Assembly (NCBI RefSeq): GCF_900115245.1
Contig: NZ_FOVT01000018.1
Coordinates: 49,808 to 113,807 of the forward strand
Source: Mesorhizobium sp. NFR06
GTDB lineage: Bacteria > Pseudomonadota > Alphaproteobacteria > Rhizobiales > Rhizobiaceae
Direction of reading: 5' to 3'
DNA: 64,000 nucleotides
Positions within the stretch are counted from its first letter, which is position 1; each line of letters begins with the position of its first letter. Shown piece after piece: positions 31,200 through 40,510 of the stretch. The notes beneath the pieces were generated by a model that saw only the letters and a list, made by a program, of their open reading frames with translations, did not search any database and was not told where the DNA came from. Made by a program: the position numbers and the translations under genes.

Positions 31200-32693
31200 A
31201 TGACGAGTGAAACTCTGTCCACGAACGAGAACGCAACCCCTGTGGCGGCGAATTCCTCGCGCCGGGTGCCGCTGTCGCGCGGCCTGTCGACAAAGCTTCT
31301 CTTGCTCACCATCGCCTTCGTGCTCTTGGCTGAAATCCTGATCTTCCTACCCTGGATCGCCAGCTACCGTGTCAATTGGCTGAAGGAGCGGTTGAGCACC
31401 GCCGCCGCCGTGTCGATCGTGCTGTTGCAGGGCGAGCCCAACTCGCTGTCGCACAACGCCCAGAACGACGTTCTGATGGCGATCGGCGCCAAGGCGATCG
31501 CCGTGCGCGACGGTGGGGTTTCGCGGCTGCTCGTCGTTTCGGACATGCCGCCCCAGGTCGACGAGCATATCGACATCACCAATGTCGGCCTGATCAACGG
31601 CATGACCGGCGCGCTCGACACCCTATTCTTCGGCGGCAAGCGCATGCTGCGCGTCTTCGGCCCGGTCGGCGACAGCGACAAGGAATTCGAGCTGATCATG
31701 CCGGATTACCGTCTGCGCGACGCCATGCTCAGATATTCGCGCAACGTCGCCGTCGTCTCGCTGCTCATCTCGCTGTTCACCGCCATGCTGGTCTATGCGG
31801 CGATCGACCTGATCATGATCGGGCCGATCCGCACCATGACGCGCTCGATCCTGTCCTTCTCCGAGGCGCCCGACGACCCCGGCCGCGTCATCCGTCCCGC
31901 CGACCGCGCCGACGAGATCGGGGTGGCCGAGCGCGAGCTGTCGCAGATGCAGGACCGGCTGCAGAAGATGCTATCGGAACAAAAGCATCTCGCCGACCTT
32001 GGCCTGGCCGTCTCCAAGATCAATCACGACATGCGCAACATCCTGGCGTCCGCCCAGCTGATGTCGGATCGCCTGCGCCAGGTGAAGGATCCGACCGTGC
32101 AGTCCTTCGCGCCGAAGCTCCTGCGCGCGCTCGACCGCGCCGTCGCCTATTCGGAAGGCGTGCTCGCCTATGGCCGCACGCAGGAGCCGGCGCCGTCGCG
32201 CCGGCGCGTGCGGTTGCGCCAGCTGGTCGACGACGTGCACGGCCTGCTCGACATCGAGGACGGCATCGAGTTCATCAACACCGTCGAGCTCGCCTTCGAG
32301 GTCGACGCCGATTCCGACCAGCTGTTCCGCGTTCTCACCAATCTCTGCCGCAACTCCGTGCAGGCCATGGCCGCCGACACCGAAAGCGCGGTGGTGCGCC
32401 GTCTCGTCGTGTCGGCCGAGCGCTTGGGCAGCGTCAGCCGCATCACCGTCACCGACACCGGCCCCGGTCTGCCGCCCAAGGCGCGCGAGAACCTGTTCGC
32501 CGCCTTCCGCGGCTCGGCGCGCAGCGGCGGCACCGGCCTCGGCCTGGCGATCGCGCACGAATTGATCCGCGCCCATGGCGGCACGGTCGAGCTCGTCGAA
32601 TCGATCGGCGGCCGCACCGTCTTCGCCGTCACCATTCCCGACCAGCCGGTGCGGCTCGACCAGGCGCGCGGAAGTTTGCGCAGGCCGGCTTAA
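31200..32693 (+). CDS. Membrane sensor histidine kinase (orphan)
   Basis: The 497-residue protein has two membrane segments (about 31-55 and 182-205), a periplasmic sensor region of ~125 residues and a HAMP-like linker. The phosphoacceptor H276 lies in KINHDMRNILA, and the HATPase domain has N box NLCRNSVQAM, G1 DTGPGLP and G2 GGTGLGLAIA. The H box is of the HDMRN type. No response regulator gene is adjacent, so it is an orphan kinase. The start at 31200 gives a 28-residue tail before the first helix. It diverges from the rpmH cluster. Confidence 0.92.
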   Translation: MTSETLSTNENATPVAANSSRRVPLSRGLSTKLLLLTIAFVLLAEILIFLPWIASYRVNWLKERLSTAAAVSIVLLQGEPNSLSHNAQNDVLMAIGAKAIAVRDGGVSRLLVVSDMPPQVDEHIDITNVGLINGMTGALDTLFFGGKRMLRVFGPVGDSDKEFELIMPDYRLRDAMLRYSRNVAVVSLLISLFTAMLVYAAIDLIMIGPIRTMTRSILSFSEAPDDPGRVIRPADRADEIGVAERELSQMQDRLQKMLSEQKHLADLGLAVSKINHDMRNILASAQLMSDRLRQVKDPTVQSFAPKLLRALDRAVAYSEGVLAYGRTQEPAPSRRRVRLRQLVDDVHGLLDIEDGIEFINTVELAFEVDADSDQLFRVLTNLCRNSVQAMAADTESAVVRRLVVSAERLGSVSRITVTDTGPGLPPKARENLFAAFRGSARSGGTGLGLAIAHELIRAHGGTVELVESIGGRTVFAVTIPDQPVRLDQARGSLRRPA

Positions 32694-32879
32694 GGTGCTC
32701 CCGTTTCGGGCTAAGCTCCGACCCAGGTCGGAAGCACCGCGACGTCGGTAAAACCACCTGCGACAAAACTTTTGCCGGATCGGCTTGCTTTTCGCAAATT
32801 CAGTCGTTAGGGAACACTCCACATCGCGGCCGGCCGTCTCGACCGGATCGCGGGGCCTGTGTCACGCAAGGCCTGTTGC

Positions 32880-32956
32880 GCGCCCGTAGCTCAGCTGGAT
32901 AGAGCACCAGACTACGAATCTGGGGGTCAGGAGTTCGAATCTCTTCGGGCGCGCCA
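32880..32956 (+). tRNA. tRNA-Arg (anticodon ACG)
   Basis: The 77 bases fold into a cloverleaf. The acceptor stem GCGCCCG pairs with CGGGCGC, the D arm is GCTC/GAGC, and the anticodon arm is CCAGA-CTACGAA-TCTGG with ACG at 32914-32916. The T arm is AGGAG-TTCGAAT-CTCTT, and the CCA end is encoded. The 5' half precedes a run of accessory genes, a common site for integrative elements, although no integrase or duplicate 3' end was found here. Confidence 0.97.
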
Positions 32957-33102
32957 TTTAACCCCTTGAAAGGACCGGATGAAATCGAACCGCCCCAGCG
33001 CGACGGACGAGGCATCCTGGACCGTTTTCGCCGTCTGAACCAAGCTTGAATCCGTTGGCGATCCCACCTCGGCACCGCGATTCCGCTGTGGGCGTGCAGT
33101 GC

Positions 33103-33708
33103 TCAATAGTGGCAATTTGTGCGGACCAGCATCGTGAACGGGTCCAGTTTGAAGTCTGCTTCCAGGCTTCCGCCGAAAAGCTGCAGCCAGTGCTCCTGCG
33201 CTTCATAAGCCATCTTCTCACGCTCCTCGGGGCATGCGAACTTCAGGCCGCCCACATTCTGGAGGTGGTGCACCATTTCGTGCACCAGCACCGAGAGTTC
33301 GGCGGCGGTTCCTCCTGTCCATCCCTCAGGCAGAAAGATTGTCCTCGCATCGTCATCATAGACCGCTAGAATCTCGGATTTGTCGTTCGACCATTGGTCT
33401 GAAGCCACATCCCGGAACCGCAGGCTGGCCATTCGGCTTGCAGGCGCAAATGCAACGGTGGCCTGTGTTGGTATCTTGGAAAGGCCAAATTCCAACGCGA
33501 GCCAGTCGCCGATCGCGTTCTGCAAATCTGTGAGGGACCGTTCCCGACCGGGCCCTGCGAACGACGCGGGCGCAACGACATGGTTGGTTCCCGGCAACAG
33601 CACTCCCGGAACGGCTGATCCAGATCCCGCAACCTGCTGCGCAAGGGTGCAATGGATGGTAGTCGCGAATGCAGCGGTGAGCACGATAATGCTAGCTGTC
33701 AGGCGCAT
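33103..33708 (-). CDS. Secreted putative zinc-metallopeptidase-like protein (DUF6647-like)
   Basis: This 201-residue protein starts at the ATG at 33708 with GGAGG upstream. An N-terminal signal peptide (MRLTASIIVLTAAFATTIHC, cleavage near TLA) leads a mature part with HEMVHHLQ, a zincin-like HExxH motif. ACPEEREKMAYEAQEHWLQ follows, where E in the second helix may be the third ligand. It probably acts in the periplasm. The family is not characterised to my knowledge and the peptidase role is inferred. It is the first gene after the tRNA-Arg locus and reads toward it. Confidence 0.75.
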   Translation of the reverse strand: MRLTASIIVLTAAFATTIHCTLAQQVAGSGSAVPGVLLPGTNHVVAPASFAGPGRERSLTDLQNAIGDWLALEFGLSKIPTQATVAFAPASRMASLRFRDVASDQWSNDKSEILAVYDDDARTIFLPEGWTGGTAAELSVLVHEMVHHLQNVGGLKFACPEEREKMAYEAQEHWLQLFGGSLEADFKLDPFTMLVRTNCHY

Positions 33709-33999
33709 GCGTTCCTCCGATCGTTCCGCAAAGACCAATTTTCAACTTGGCTCGCACCGCTTCGTTGGCTGACGGTCACCTGGGAAAACGGCATGGGCGG
33801 CTAGAACCCAGCCAGACAGTTGTCTCATCTGGCACTGGCCATTGTGGCGACCGCTCCGACTTTGTCTTGGACTCGAACGAAATCCTCATATGCCGCTGAC
33901 GAACTGGCGATCTGCGGGCATTGGAAGCGTGGCAGTTGAACGGTATTTTCATGCGCACTAATATCTTGCCGTCGCCGACGACGGCCCGGGGTAGCCAGG

Positions 34000-34980
34000 A
34001 TGGAAGGTGGGGATCAGAATTTTTCTTCCTTGCATTTCTCCACGCGCGAGCTTGCCCCGGCAAAGCGTCTGCCCGCATTGCGCGAACTGTTCGACCGCGC
34101 TGTCCGCCTCAACATCGACACTGATCCCGGGCGTCCGGTCGAAATGATGATGCACGTTGCACCGGGTTTGCGCAGGGCAACGATGGTGTCTCCGCTGACG
34201 GCGCAGGTGACGCGCCCGGCGTCAATGCTTGCGGATGGCGAGGACACGGTCTGCCTGATGATGAAGACCAGTGGCCACATGGCCCTGGCTCAGGGTCGGC
34301 GGGAAAGCGTGCCACAGGTCGGGGATGGCGTCCTGCTTGTCTACCGCCAGCCGGTCCTCCTCCAGTTCGTGGATGCCACCTACCTTTCCGTGCGCGTGCC
34401 CTTTGGCGCGCTTGCGGGGATGGCCGATGTCGAGGCCTCCGCCGCGCGGCTCGTGCCGCGAGCGACCGAAGCGCTGTCACTACTGCGGAGCTACGTGACG
34501 AATCTGCCCGATCGCTTTGCCGCCCCCCAACTCGCCCGGCTTTGCGCCACTCACGTGTACGACCTTGTCGCGCTTTCCATCGGGACGACCAAGGAGGGGC
34601 GGGAGATCGCGCTCCGACGTGGTGTCCGGGCCGCCAGGCTTGAGGCGATCAAGGCCAGCCTCGCCCAGGACGCGTCGCTCCACATCGATCAGGTAGCCGC
34701 CCGACAGTGCGTTTCACCGCGCTATATCCAGATGCTGTTCGAGGAGGCGGGTACCACTTTCTCGCTGTTCGTGCTTGAACAACGGCTGGCTGCTGCTCGC
34801 CACATGCTGACAAGTCCGCGCTACGCAACCTGGTCGATCACTGAAATTGCGCTTGAGGCAGGCTTCGGCGATATCTCGCATTTCAACCGGACGTTCAAAC
34901 GGCGTTATCTCAAGACCCCGACAGACATGCGAGGGGATGGCAGACATGACGCAATACCGAACGCAGACCTCGATCGCTGA
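34000..34980 (+). CDS. AraC family transcriptional regulator
   Basis: The protein is 326 residues. The N-terminal ~200 residues form an AraC-binding-like domain, possibly for a hydrophobic or aromatic ligand. The C-terminal ~100 residues are the double helix-turn-helix (HIDQVAARQCVSPRYIQMLF and ITEIALEAGFGDISHFNRTF, with the classic GFGD-x-SHFNR-x-FK). The start at 34000 is the first ATG in frame. Neighbours are accessory and partly broken genes. Targets are unknown. Confidence 0.9.
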   Translation: MEGGDQNFSSLHFSTRELAPAKRLPALRELFDRAVRLNIDTDPGRPVEMMMHVAPGLRRATMVSPLTAQVTRPASMLADGEDTVCLMMKTSGHMALAQGRRESVPQVGDGVLLVYRQPVLLQFVDATYLSVRVPFGALAGMADVEASAARLVPRATEALSLLRSYVTNLPDRFAAPQLARLCATHVYDLVALSIGTTKEGREIALRRGVRAARLEAIKASLAQDASLHIDQVAARQCVSPRYIQMLFEEAGTTFSLFVLEQRLAAARHMLTSPRYATWSITEIALEAGFGDISHFNRTFKRRYLKTPTDMRGDGRHDAIPNADLDR

Positions 34981-35076
34981 GATGGCGCGGCAAATGACCC
35001 GCCAAGCTTGAACCAACTTCCTCGAAGGGGCGGAGCGCTAATGCTCCTCACTCTGCCGGCTCGACCTTCAGCATTT

Positions 35077-35176
35077 TCAAGCTTCCGTCAGCCTGGACGA
35101 CAGGAATTCGATGAAGCGCGGGGTCTTGGCTGGAATAAGGCGAGTTTCGGTGACGGCGTAGATCGATCGAGCGCGC
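35077..35176 (-). pseudogene. LysR regulator 3' remnant
   Basis: On the minus strand, the frame ending at 35077 encodes ARSIYAVTETRLIPAKTPRF and IEFLSSRLTEA. This is the typical last ~30 residues of LysR-type regulators (I-Y-x-V ... R-x-x-P-A-K-x-R-x-F-I-x-F-L). No earlier LysR sequence precedes it, because at about 35170 the DNA changes to the other-strand remnant. It is a decayed gene end. Confidence 0.65.
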
Positions 35177-35534
35177 CGCTGACCTCCTGCGCTATCCGCT
35201 GATCCATTTCGACTGGATGAACCGGGACCCCGATGCCCCCATGTGGCGCCGGTGGCTGGCAACGGCCCGTTCCATCGATCCGGACCTGATCCCGGACAAA
35301 GCCTGGGATTTGAGCTTCCGCGAGGAACTGCACGCGATCGATGCGGTCGTCGCCGGGCAAGGCATTGCGATCTTGAGCGACGTCGTGGTCGGCCGTGAAT
35401 TGGAAAACGGCTCGCTCGTCAAAGCGCATCCATTGTCCTTGCCGGGCTACAGCTTTTATGTCGTTTGGATGCGCCACAGTCCGCGATCGGCGGTGATAGA
35501 GTCCTTCCTGGCGTGGATAAGAAGCGTCATGTGA
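35177..35534 (+). pseudogene. LysR regulator 3' half remnant (substrate-binding domain)
   Basis: The frame on the plus strand reads RAADLLRYPLIHFDW from about 35177 and continues to a stop at 35534. It includes FREELHAIDAVVAGQGIAIL and YSFYVVWMRHSPRSA, the C-terminal half of a LysR effector-binding domain. The DNA-binding half is missing and an ATG at 35217 would be internal. It is joined head-to-head with the minus-strand remnant. Confidence 0.75.
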
Positions 35535-36399
35535 GACTGTCGAAGCTGCAGCGCCGGGGTTCTCTCTTGAGAGGCCGAAACCGTGACAGCGAAGACGGCC
35601 AAACGATTTTTTAGGTCGCCGTAACCCACCCGCAATTCGACCCCCGGCTCAGCAGCTTGATGGCCCGTCGGTTGCTCCGCCAAGCAGTCTGACGTTGAGC
35701 CGGCCGCCGTCTCACTGCTGCTGCACCGGGCGACAGCCGGGAGCCGACAATTCATCGCAAGGAGGTGACGGATTGGTAGTGCCGCCAAATCGTTTTGCCA
35801 TCTCGGCAAAGGCTAGTGCAAATGCTGAGACGAGTATCAGAACGATAATCAGGCGCACTGTCATTCTGCTGGTTTCGCGGCGTCGGCGAAAGTCCCTTGC
35901 AACTTGCGCAACCTCTGAATCGGGCAAGGACTGCGCGTGCTGCCAGCGCTTACATTCTCAGGGGTGCTGAAGGGCCATGGACGTTATCACGGACATGGAG
36001 GATCGGACACGATCTCAGGGTTGCCGAGTCGGTCAAGCGGTCTTGTCAGGCGTGTGAGGTTTCGTGACCGTCGCACTTTTTCCGCGGGCTCATCGGCAAC
36101 ATCATTCCAGACGGTCCAGGTTCCAGACGGCTCAGGACGACAGCGGAATCTAGGTTGGCGGTCTTCCATGACCCAAAACGGCCAACCTCCATTGAGTTCG
36201 GCTCAAAATGCGAAGGTGGTTATTCGCGGCGACGCGCCCCTTTCAAGCGCTTTGCTTATGTGGCCTCGAATCTGACCGGGCGGCCCACCTAATCTGCTCT
36301 CACGCAACGGACGCCGATTGCACGCGTTCTATTGATTGGGAAAACTGTGGCCGATTCGATGGCCAGCCTCATGTGCTGACACAATCGGAGGCGATTAGG
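35535..36399. other. Accessory intergenic stretch without a convincing gene
   Basis: About 865 bases with lower GC than the rest and no clear gene. A possible 50-residue minus-strand frame (35712-35864) with one membrane helix is listed separately at low confidence. The remainder shows no recognisable family, no tRNA and no strong terminator. Confidence 0.6.
35712..35864 (-). CDS. Possible small membrane protein
   Basis: This 50-residue frame starts MTVRLIIVLILVSAFALAFA, with one clear hydrophobic helix, then a polar tail with CDELSAPGC containing two cysteines. The ribosome site upstream is weak. An upstream in-frame TTG at 35927 exists. It could be a real small membrane or lipoprotein-like peptide, or chance. 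No family is known. Confidence 0.3.
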   Translation of the reverse strand: MTVRLIIVLILVSAFALAFAEMAKRFGGTTNPSPPCDELSAPGCRPVQQQ

Positions 36400-36831
36400 A
36401 TGTCTAGATTCAAAGACGCCCTTGAACGCGGCAAGGAAGCTCATCGTCGGCAAGAGGAGCGCACTAAGAAGGCGGATGCCCCAATGGCCGACTTCGGTGC
36501 TCAAGCCACGGCCTGGTTAAACGATGTCGTGATCGCATCGTTGGAAGCGGCCAAGACAGAGGTGGCGGGCGAGATGAACATCGACATAGATGCCACGCCG
36601 CGCCGCGAAGTCAAAGCGTTAACACCCACTCTCCGGTTCCAGATCTACAGGAAAGGATTGGAAAAGACGGCCAGAAGGACATTCACGGTGAGGATTCAGC
36701 TGAGTGGGGAGGCCTCAGTTTCTTCGCTCGGGATGGTAGCAGAGGACGTCGGAAATATAGGGGATAGGTCTGGCGAGAGGTTTCGCAACTTGATCGTCAA
36801 GCTGATCGAGGACGCTGCTAAGGCCCCCTAG
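36400..36831 (+). CDS. Hypothetical protein, accessory
   Basis: This 143-residue protein starts MSRFKDALERGKEAHRRQEE (ATG 36400, with GGAG and TAGG upstream). The first ~25 residues are a charged helix that may coil. The middle, ATAWLNDVVIASLEAAKTEV, is followed by a beta-rich part (TLRFQIYRKGLEKTARRTFT, VRIQLSGEASV). Base composition is more AT-rich than flanking genes, suggesting foreign origin. There is no signal peptide. I do not recognise the family. Confidence 0.6.
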   Translation: MSRFKDALERGKEAHRRQEERTKKADAPMADFGAQATAWLNDVVIASLEAAKTEVAGEMNIDIDATPRREVKALTPTLRFQIYRKGLEKTARRTFTVRIQLSGEASVSSLGMVAEDVGNIGDRSGERFRNLIVKLIEDAAKAP

Positions 36832-36969
36832 CAGGCACGCAAAGCATTATTACGGGTTATCGTAACGACAGTGTTCCAACGAACCAGCCTAAGCACCCCG
36901 GCGCAATCGGTGCCGGGTAACGGGCATGCAGGTGATACCGACGTCAGGAAAGCAGGAAGGCGTTTCCCG

Positions 36970-37503
36970 TCACCCGTTCGATGCCCCCGCGTTCGCGCCC
37001 TCGAGCAGGGCGATCAATCCGTTGAGGATTTCGATCGGCGGCGGCGGGCACCCTGGAATATGCAGGTCGACGGGCACCACGTCCGACACGCCGCCGACGA
37101 CCGCGTAGCTGCCGGCAAAGCAGCCGCCGTCCTTGGCGCAGCCGCCGAGCGCGACCACCCATTTCGGGTTGGGCGTCGCGTCAAATGTCCGCTTCAGCGC
37201 CTCGCGCATGTTCTTGGTGACCGGCCCGGTGACCAAAAGGACGTCGGCATGGCGCGGCGAGGCGACGAAGCGGAAGCCGAAGCGCTCGATATCGTAGAAG
37301 GCATTGTTGAGCGCGTGCATTTCGAGCTCGCAGCCATTGCAGGAGCCGGCGTCGACCGCGCGGATCGACAGGCTGCGGCCGAGCCTTCTGCGGGCGACGC
37401 CGTCGAGGGCGCGCGCCAGCTCGTCGACAGCCGCATCGCTGACTTGCGGTTGGCGCTCGGTCAAGGGCGGGCGGATCAGGCTTTCGAAGAGCAGTTTGCG
37501 CAT
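36970..37503 (-). CDS. NuoB-like / hydrogenase-4 small subunit (HyfI-like)
   Basis: This 177-residue protein is the small, iron-sulfur subunit of a complex-I/group-4-hydrogenase-like complex. The proximal 4Fe-4S cluster cysteines are intact: CNGCE (C54, C57), a third in GGCAKDGG and a fourth in IPGCPPPP. It starts 12 bases after the stop of the large subunit and is the last gene of the operon. The intact cluster contrasts with the lost nickel ligands in its partner, so electron transfer is probably retained even though hydrogen chemistry is probably not. Confidence 0.9.
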   Translation of the reverse strand: MRKLLFESLIRPPLTERQPQVSDAAVDELARALDGVARRRLGRSLSIRAVDAGSCNGCELEMHALNNAFYDIERFGFRFVASPRHADVLLVTGPVTKNMREALKRTFDATPNPKWVVALGGCAKDGGCFAGSYAVVGGVSDVVPVDLHIPGCPPPPIEILNGLIALLEGANAGASNG

Positions 37504-37515
37504 GACGGCGGGCCC

Positions 37516-39054
37516 TTAGAGATCATGGCCGGAATAGGAGCAGTTGAACGATTTGTTGCAGAGCGGGAAGTCGGCGACGATGTTGCCTTCGATCGCTGCT
37601 TCCAGGAGCGGCCACTGGAACCATGAGGGATCGCGCAGGTGGCAGCGCTCGATGGTTTTATCATCGCTTATGCGTAGCCAGGCCAGGATGTCGCCGCGAA
37701 AACCTTCGACCAGTGCCATCCCCTCGCGCGGCCCGTCCGCGGCATTGCCCGCCGTGGCGACGTCGGCACTGATCGGGCCGGCAGGCAGGCGCGCAAGGAT
37801 CTGCTCGATCAGCGACAGGCTCTGCTCGACTTCGCGGACGCGGATCCAAACGCGCGCGTTGACGTCGCCCTCCTGAAGCACCGGCACATCGAAGGCGAGC
37901 TGGTCGTAGGGCGCGTAGCCGGGCGTGCGCCTTGCATCGAAATCGCGGCCCGAAGCCCGCCCGACATAACCGCCGGCGGCATATTGCCGGGCAAGCTCGA
38001 CCTTGAGCCAACCGGTCGCCACCGTGCGGTCCTGCAGTGAGGCCGTGTTGTCGTAGAGCTCGACCAGATGTGGAAAGCGCTGCCTGATCTCCGCGACCAG
38101 CGACCGGACGGTATTCGCCCCGGCCTCGGTGAGATCGTTTGTCACGCTCCCGGGCATGATGCGGTCACGCATCAGGCGATGGCCGAAGGCCGCATCGGCG
38201 GCGCGCAGCACGCGTTCGCGCAGCACCCCGCAATGCGCGTGCATCAGCGCGAAGGCGGCGTCGTTGCAGATGGCGCCGATGTCGCCGAGGTGATTGGCAA
38301 GGCGCTCGAGTTCGGCCATCAGCGCGCGCAGCCATACCGCGCGCGCCGGCGCTTCGACGCCGAGCGCGGCCTCCACCGCGCGGGCAAAGGCCAGCGAATA
38401 GGCGACCGTGCTGTCGCCGGAGGTCCGGCCCGCCAGCCTCGCGGCGCGATCGATCGATGCGCCCCGCATCAACCCTTCGATGCCCTTGTGCACATAGCCC
38501 AGCCGCTCCTCCAGCCGCACCACCGTTTCGCCGCCAGCCGTGAAGCGGAAATGTCCCGGCTCGATGATGCCGGCATGCACCGGCCCGACGGGGATCTGGT
38601 GAAGGCTCTCGCCCTCCGCCGCGAGGAAACGGTAGGCGGACGCGGCCGCCGATCCGCCGGGCGACGCCGCCAGCGGATGACTGATGCCCCATTGGCCGTG
38701 GTCCAGCCAGCGGCGGGTGTCGGGCAGGCCCTGCGGCGCCAGCCCGAAGAGGTCCGCCGCGGCGCGTTCCAGCCGCAAGGCCGGCGGATGGTGCTGGCCG
38801 ACCGAGGGGTAGCGGCCGCCGCGACAATCCAGGCTGATCACGCCGATGTTCAGCGCCTCGTCGAGAAGCGCCATGTGCACCTTGTCCGGCTCCCCCCACA
38901 GGCCGAGCAGGCCCCACCGGCCATCGGCGAGCTGCCTGGCGGCAAGGCTCCAGGCCTTTGGGGTGACCACGGCGCGGGACCAGGGGGCGTGGCGCTCGAT
39001 CCGGCGGCCTGCCTCGATGAGCTCGGCGAGCGCGGGCGTGTTTTTCCTGCTCAT
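37516..39054 (-). CDS. Large subunit of an Ehr-type complex (HyfG-like, lacking NiFe ligands)
   Basis: This 512-residue protein aligns by eye with HyfG/HycE and NuoCD: an N-terminal NuoC-like part (~1-130) and a NuoD-like core (YVHKGIEGLMRG, about 187-198). Where [NiFe] enzymes have R-x-C-G-x-C, it reads RTSGDS (S212, S215). The C-terminus ends CNKSFNCSYSGHDL, so the usual C-x-x-C is missing there as well. It therefore cannot bind a NiFe centre as hydrogenases do. Such complexes have been named energy-converting hydrogenase related (Ehr). It starts four bases after the previous stop (ATG 39054). Confidence 0.88.
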   Translation of the reverse strand: MSRKNTPALAELIEAGRRIERHAPWSRAVVTPKAWSLAARQLADGRWGLLGLWGEPDKVHMALLDEALNIGVISLDCRGGRYPSVGQHHPPALRLERAAADLFGLAPQGLPDTRRWLDHGQWGISHPLAASPGGSAAASAYRFLAAEGESLHQIPVGPVHAGIIEPGHFRFTAGGETVVRLEERLGYVHKGIEGLMRGASIDRAARLAGRTSGDSTVAYSLAFARAVEAALGVEAPARAVWLRALMAELERLANHLGDIGAICNDAAFALMHAHCGVLRERVLRAADAAFGHRLMRDRIMPGSVTNDLTEAGANTVRSLVAEIRQRFPHLVELYDNTASLQDRTVATGWLKVELARQYAAGGYVGRASGRDFDARRTPGYAPYDQLAFDVPVLQEGDVNARVWIRVREVEQSLSLIEQILARLPAGPISADVATAGNAADGPREGMALVEGFRGDILAWLRISDDKTIERCHLRDPSWFQWPLLEAAIEGNIVADFPLCNKSFNCSYSGHDL

Positions 39055-39058
39055 TGCC

Positions 39059-40510
39059 TCACCCCAGGATACCGGCGACATGCTGGAACCACGCCACCAG
39101 CGGTGCCGGCAGGTAGATGCCGGCGGCGAACACCAGTGCCAGGTGCGAATACATCGGCACGTAGGACGCCTGGACGGGCGCCATGCCGCCGCGCGGCTCG
39201 CCGAAGGCGAGGCCGGTCAGCCGCAGCAACAGCGCGCCGAAAGCGATGAGCAGCCCGAACACCAGCGGGATCGCCAGCCACGGATGCCTGGCGAAAGTCG
39301 AGCTGACGACCAGGAATTCGCTCATGAAGATGCCAAGCGGCGGCAGCCCGGCTATGGCCACGACGCCGATGACGAGCGCCCAGCCAAGTCCCGGATGGCT
39401 TTCGGTCAGCCCCCTGATCTCGGAGATCTTCTGCGTGCCCTTGACCTGCGCGATATGGCCGACGGCGAAGAAGATCGCCGACTTGGTCAGGCTGTGCATC
39501 ACCATGTGCTGCAGGCCGGCGAAATTGGCGAGCGGGCCGCCCATGCCGAAGGCGAAGACGATGATGCCCATGTGCTCGATCGAGGAATAGGCGAACAGGC
39601 GTTTGATGTCGCGGCGGCGGTAGAGCATGAAGGCCGCGAAGAGCAGTGAGGTCAGTCCCATGGTCACCATCAGCGGTCCCGGCCCAATCGCCTGCGGATT
39701 CGCTGCGAGCAAGAGCTTGAAGCGCAGCACGGCGTAGAGCGCGACGTTGAGCAGCAGGCCCGACAGCACCGCCGAGATCGGCGTCGGGCCCTCGGCATGC
39801 GCATCCGGCAGCCAGGCATGCAAGGGGGCGAGACCGACCTTGGTGCCGTAGCCGAGCAACAGGAAGATGAACGCGACGCTGAGCAGGGCCGGGTCGAAAC
39901 GCGCCGCCTTGTCGATCAGCACCGACCAGATCATGGCGTTGTTGCCCGCGCCGACGACCGGCTGCGCGGCCATGTAGACGAGGATGGTGCCGAACAGCGC
40001 CAGCGCGATGCCGACACTGCCGAGGATGAAATACTTCCAGGCCGCCTCCAGCGCCTCATGGGTGCGGTAGATGCCGACCATGAGCACGGTGGTCAGCGTT
40101 GCCAGCTCCACCGCGACCCACATCAGTCCGATATTGTTCGACACGAAGGCCAGGTTCATGCCGAACATCATGATCTGGTACATCGCGTGGTAGAACCGCA
40201 GGTTCGGCGCGGTCAGCCGGCCGGTCTCCAGCTCGTGGGCGATGTAAGAGGCGCTGAACACGCTGGTGGTGAAGCCGACGAATGTGTTGAGCACGATGAA
40301 GACGATGTTGAGGTCGTCGACGAGGAGATATTGGCCGGGCGCAGGCCGCGCCGTGACGAACAACGACAGCGCCGCGAGCAAGGTGAGCAGGCTCGCTATG
40401 ACGTTGACGACCGCCGTCATCCGATAGTTCGGCAATGCCACCAGAATGGCCGCGGCGCCCGCCGGAATAAAGAGGATCGCGGCCACGGCGTCGAAGGAAA
40501 CCGCGCTCAC
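39059..40510 (-). CDS. hyfF: Hydrogenase-4 subunit F-like proton-channel subunit
   Basis: This is a 483-residue antiporter-like membrane subunit (NuoL/M/N-type, HyfF branch) with about 14 helices. It has the conserved charged or functional segments GYGTKVGLAPLHAWLPDAHA and RRDIKRLFAYSSIEHMGIIV, which carry the lysines and histidine thought to move protons. It starts GTG, overlapping the hyfE-like stop as GTGA at 40507-40510. Its own stop lies four bases before the large subunit. It probably pumps protons or sodium driven by electron transfer in the peripheral arm. Confidence 0.93.
   Translation of the reverse strand: MSAVSFDAVAAILFIPAGAAAILVALPNYRMTAVVNVIASLLTLLAALSLFVTARPAPGQYLLVDDLNIVFIVLNTFVGFTTSVFSASYIAHELETGRLTAPNLRFYHAMYQIMMFGMNLAFVSNNIGLMWVAVELATLTTVLMVGIYRTHEALEAAWKYFILGSVGIALALFGTILVYMAAQPVVGAGNNAMIWSVLIDKAARFDPALLSVAFIFLLLGYGTKVGLAPLHAWLPDAHAEGPTPISAVLSGLLLNVALYAVLRFKLLLAANPQAIGPGPLMVTMGLTSLLFAAFMLYRRRDIKRLFAYSSIEHMGIIVFAFGMGGPLANFAGLQHMVMHSLTKSAIFFAVGHIAQVKGTQKISEIRGLTESHPGLGWALVIGVVAIAGLPPLGIFMSEFLVVSSTFARHPWLAIPLVFGLLIAFGALLLRLTGLAFGEPRGGMAPVQASYVPMYSHLALVFAAGIYLPAPLVAWFQHVAGILG

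Noticed and set aside
35937..36275. 112-codon plus-strand frame
   Set aside because: No ribosome site, no family match and low-complexity histidine/glycine content.
32957..36900. Intact integrative element at tRNA-Arg
   Set aside because: No integrase gene and no duplicated tRNA 3' end were seen, so only a possible remnant is reported.
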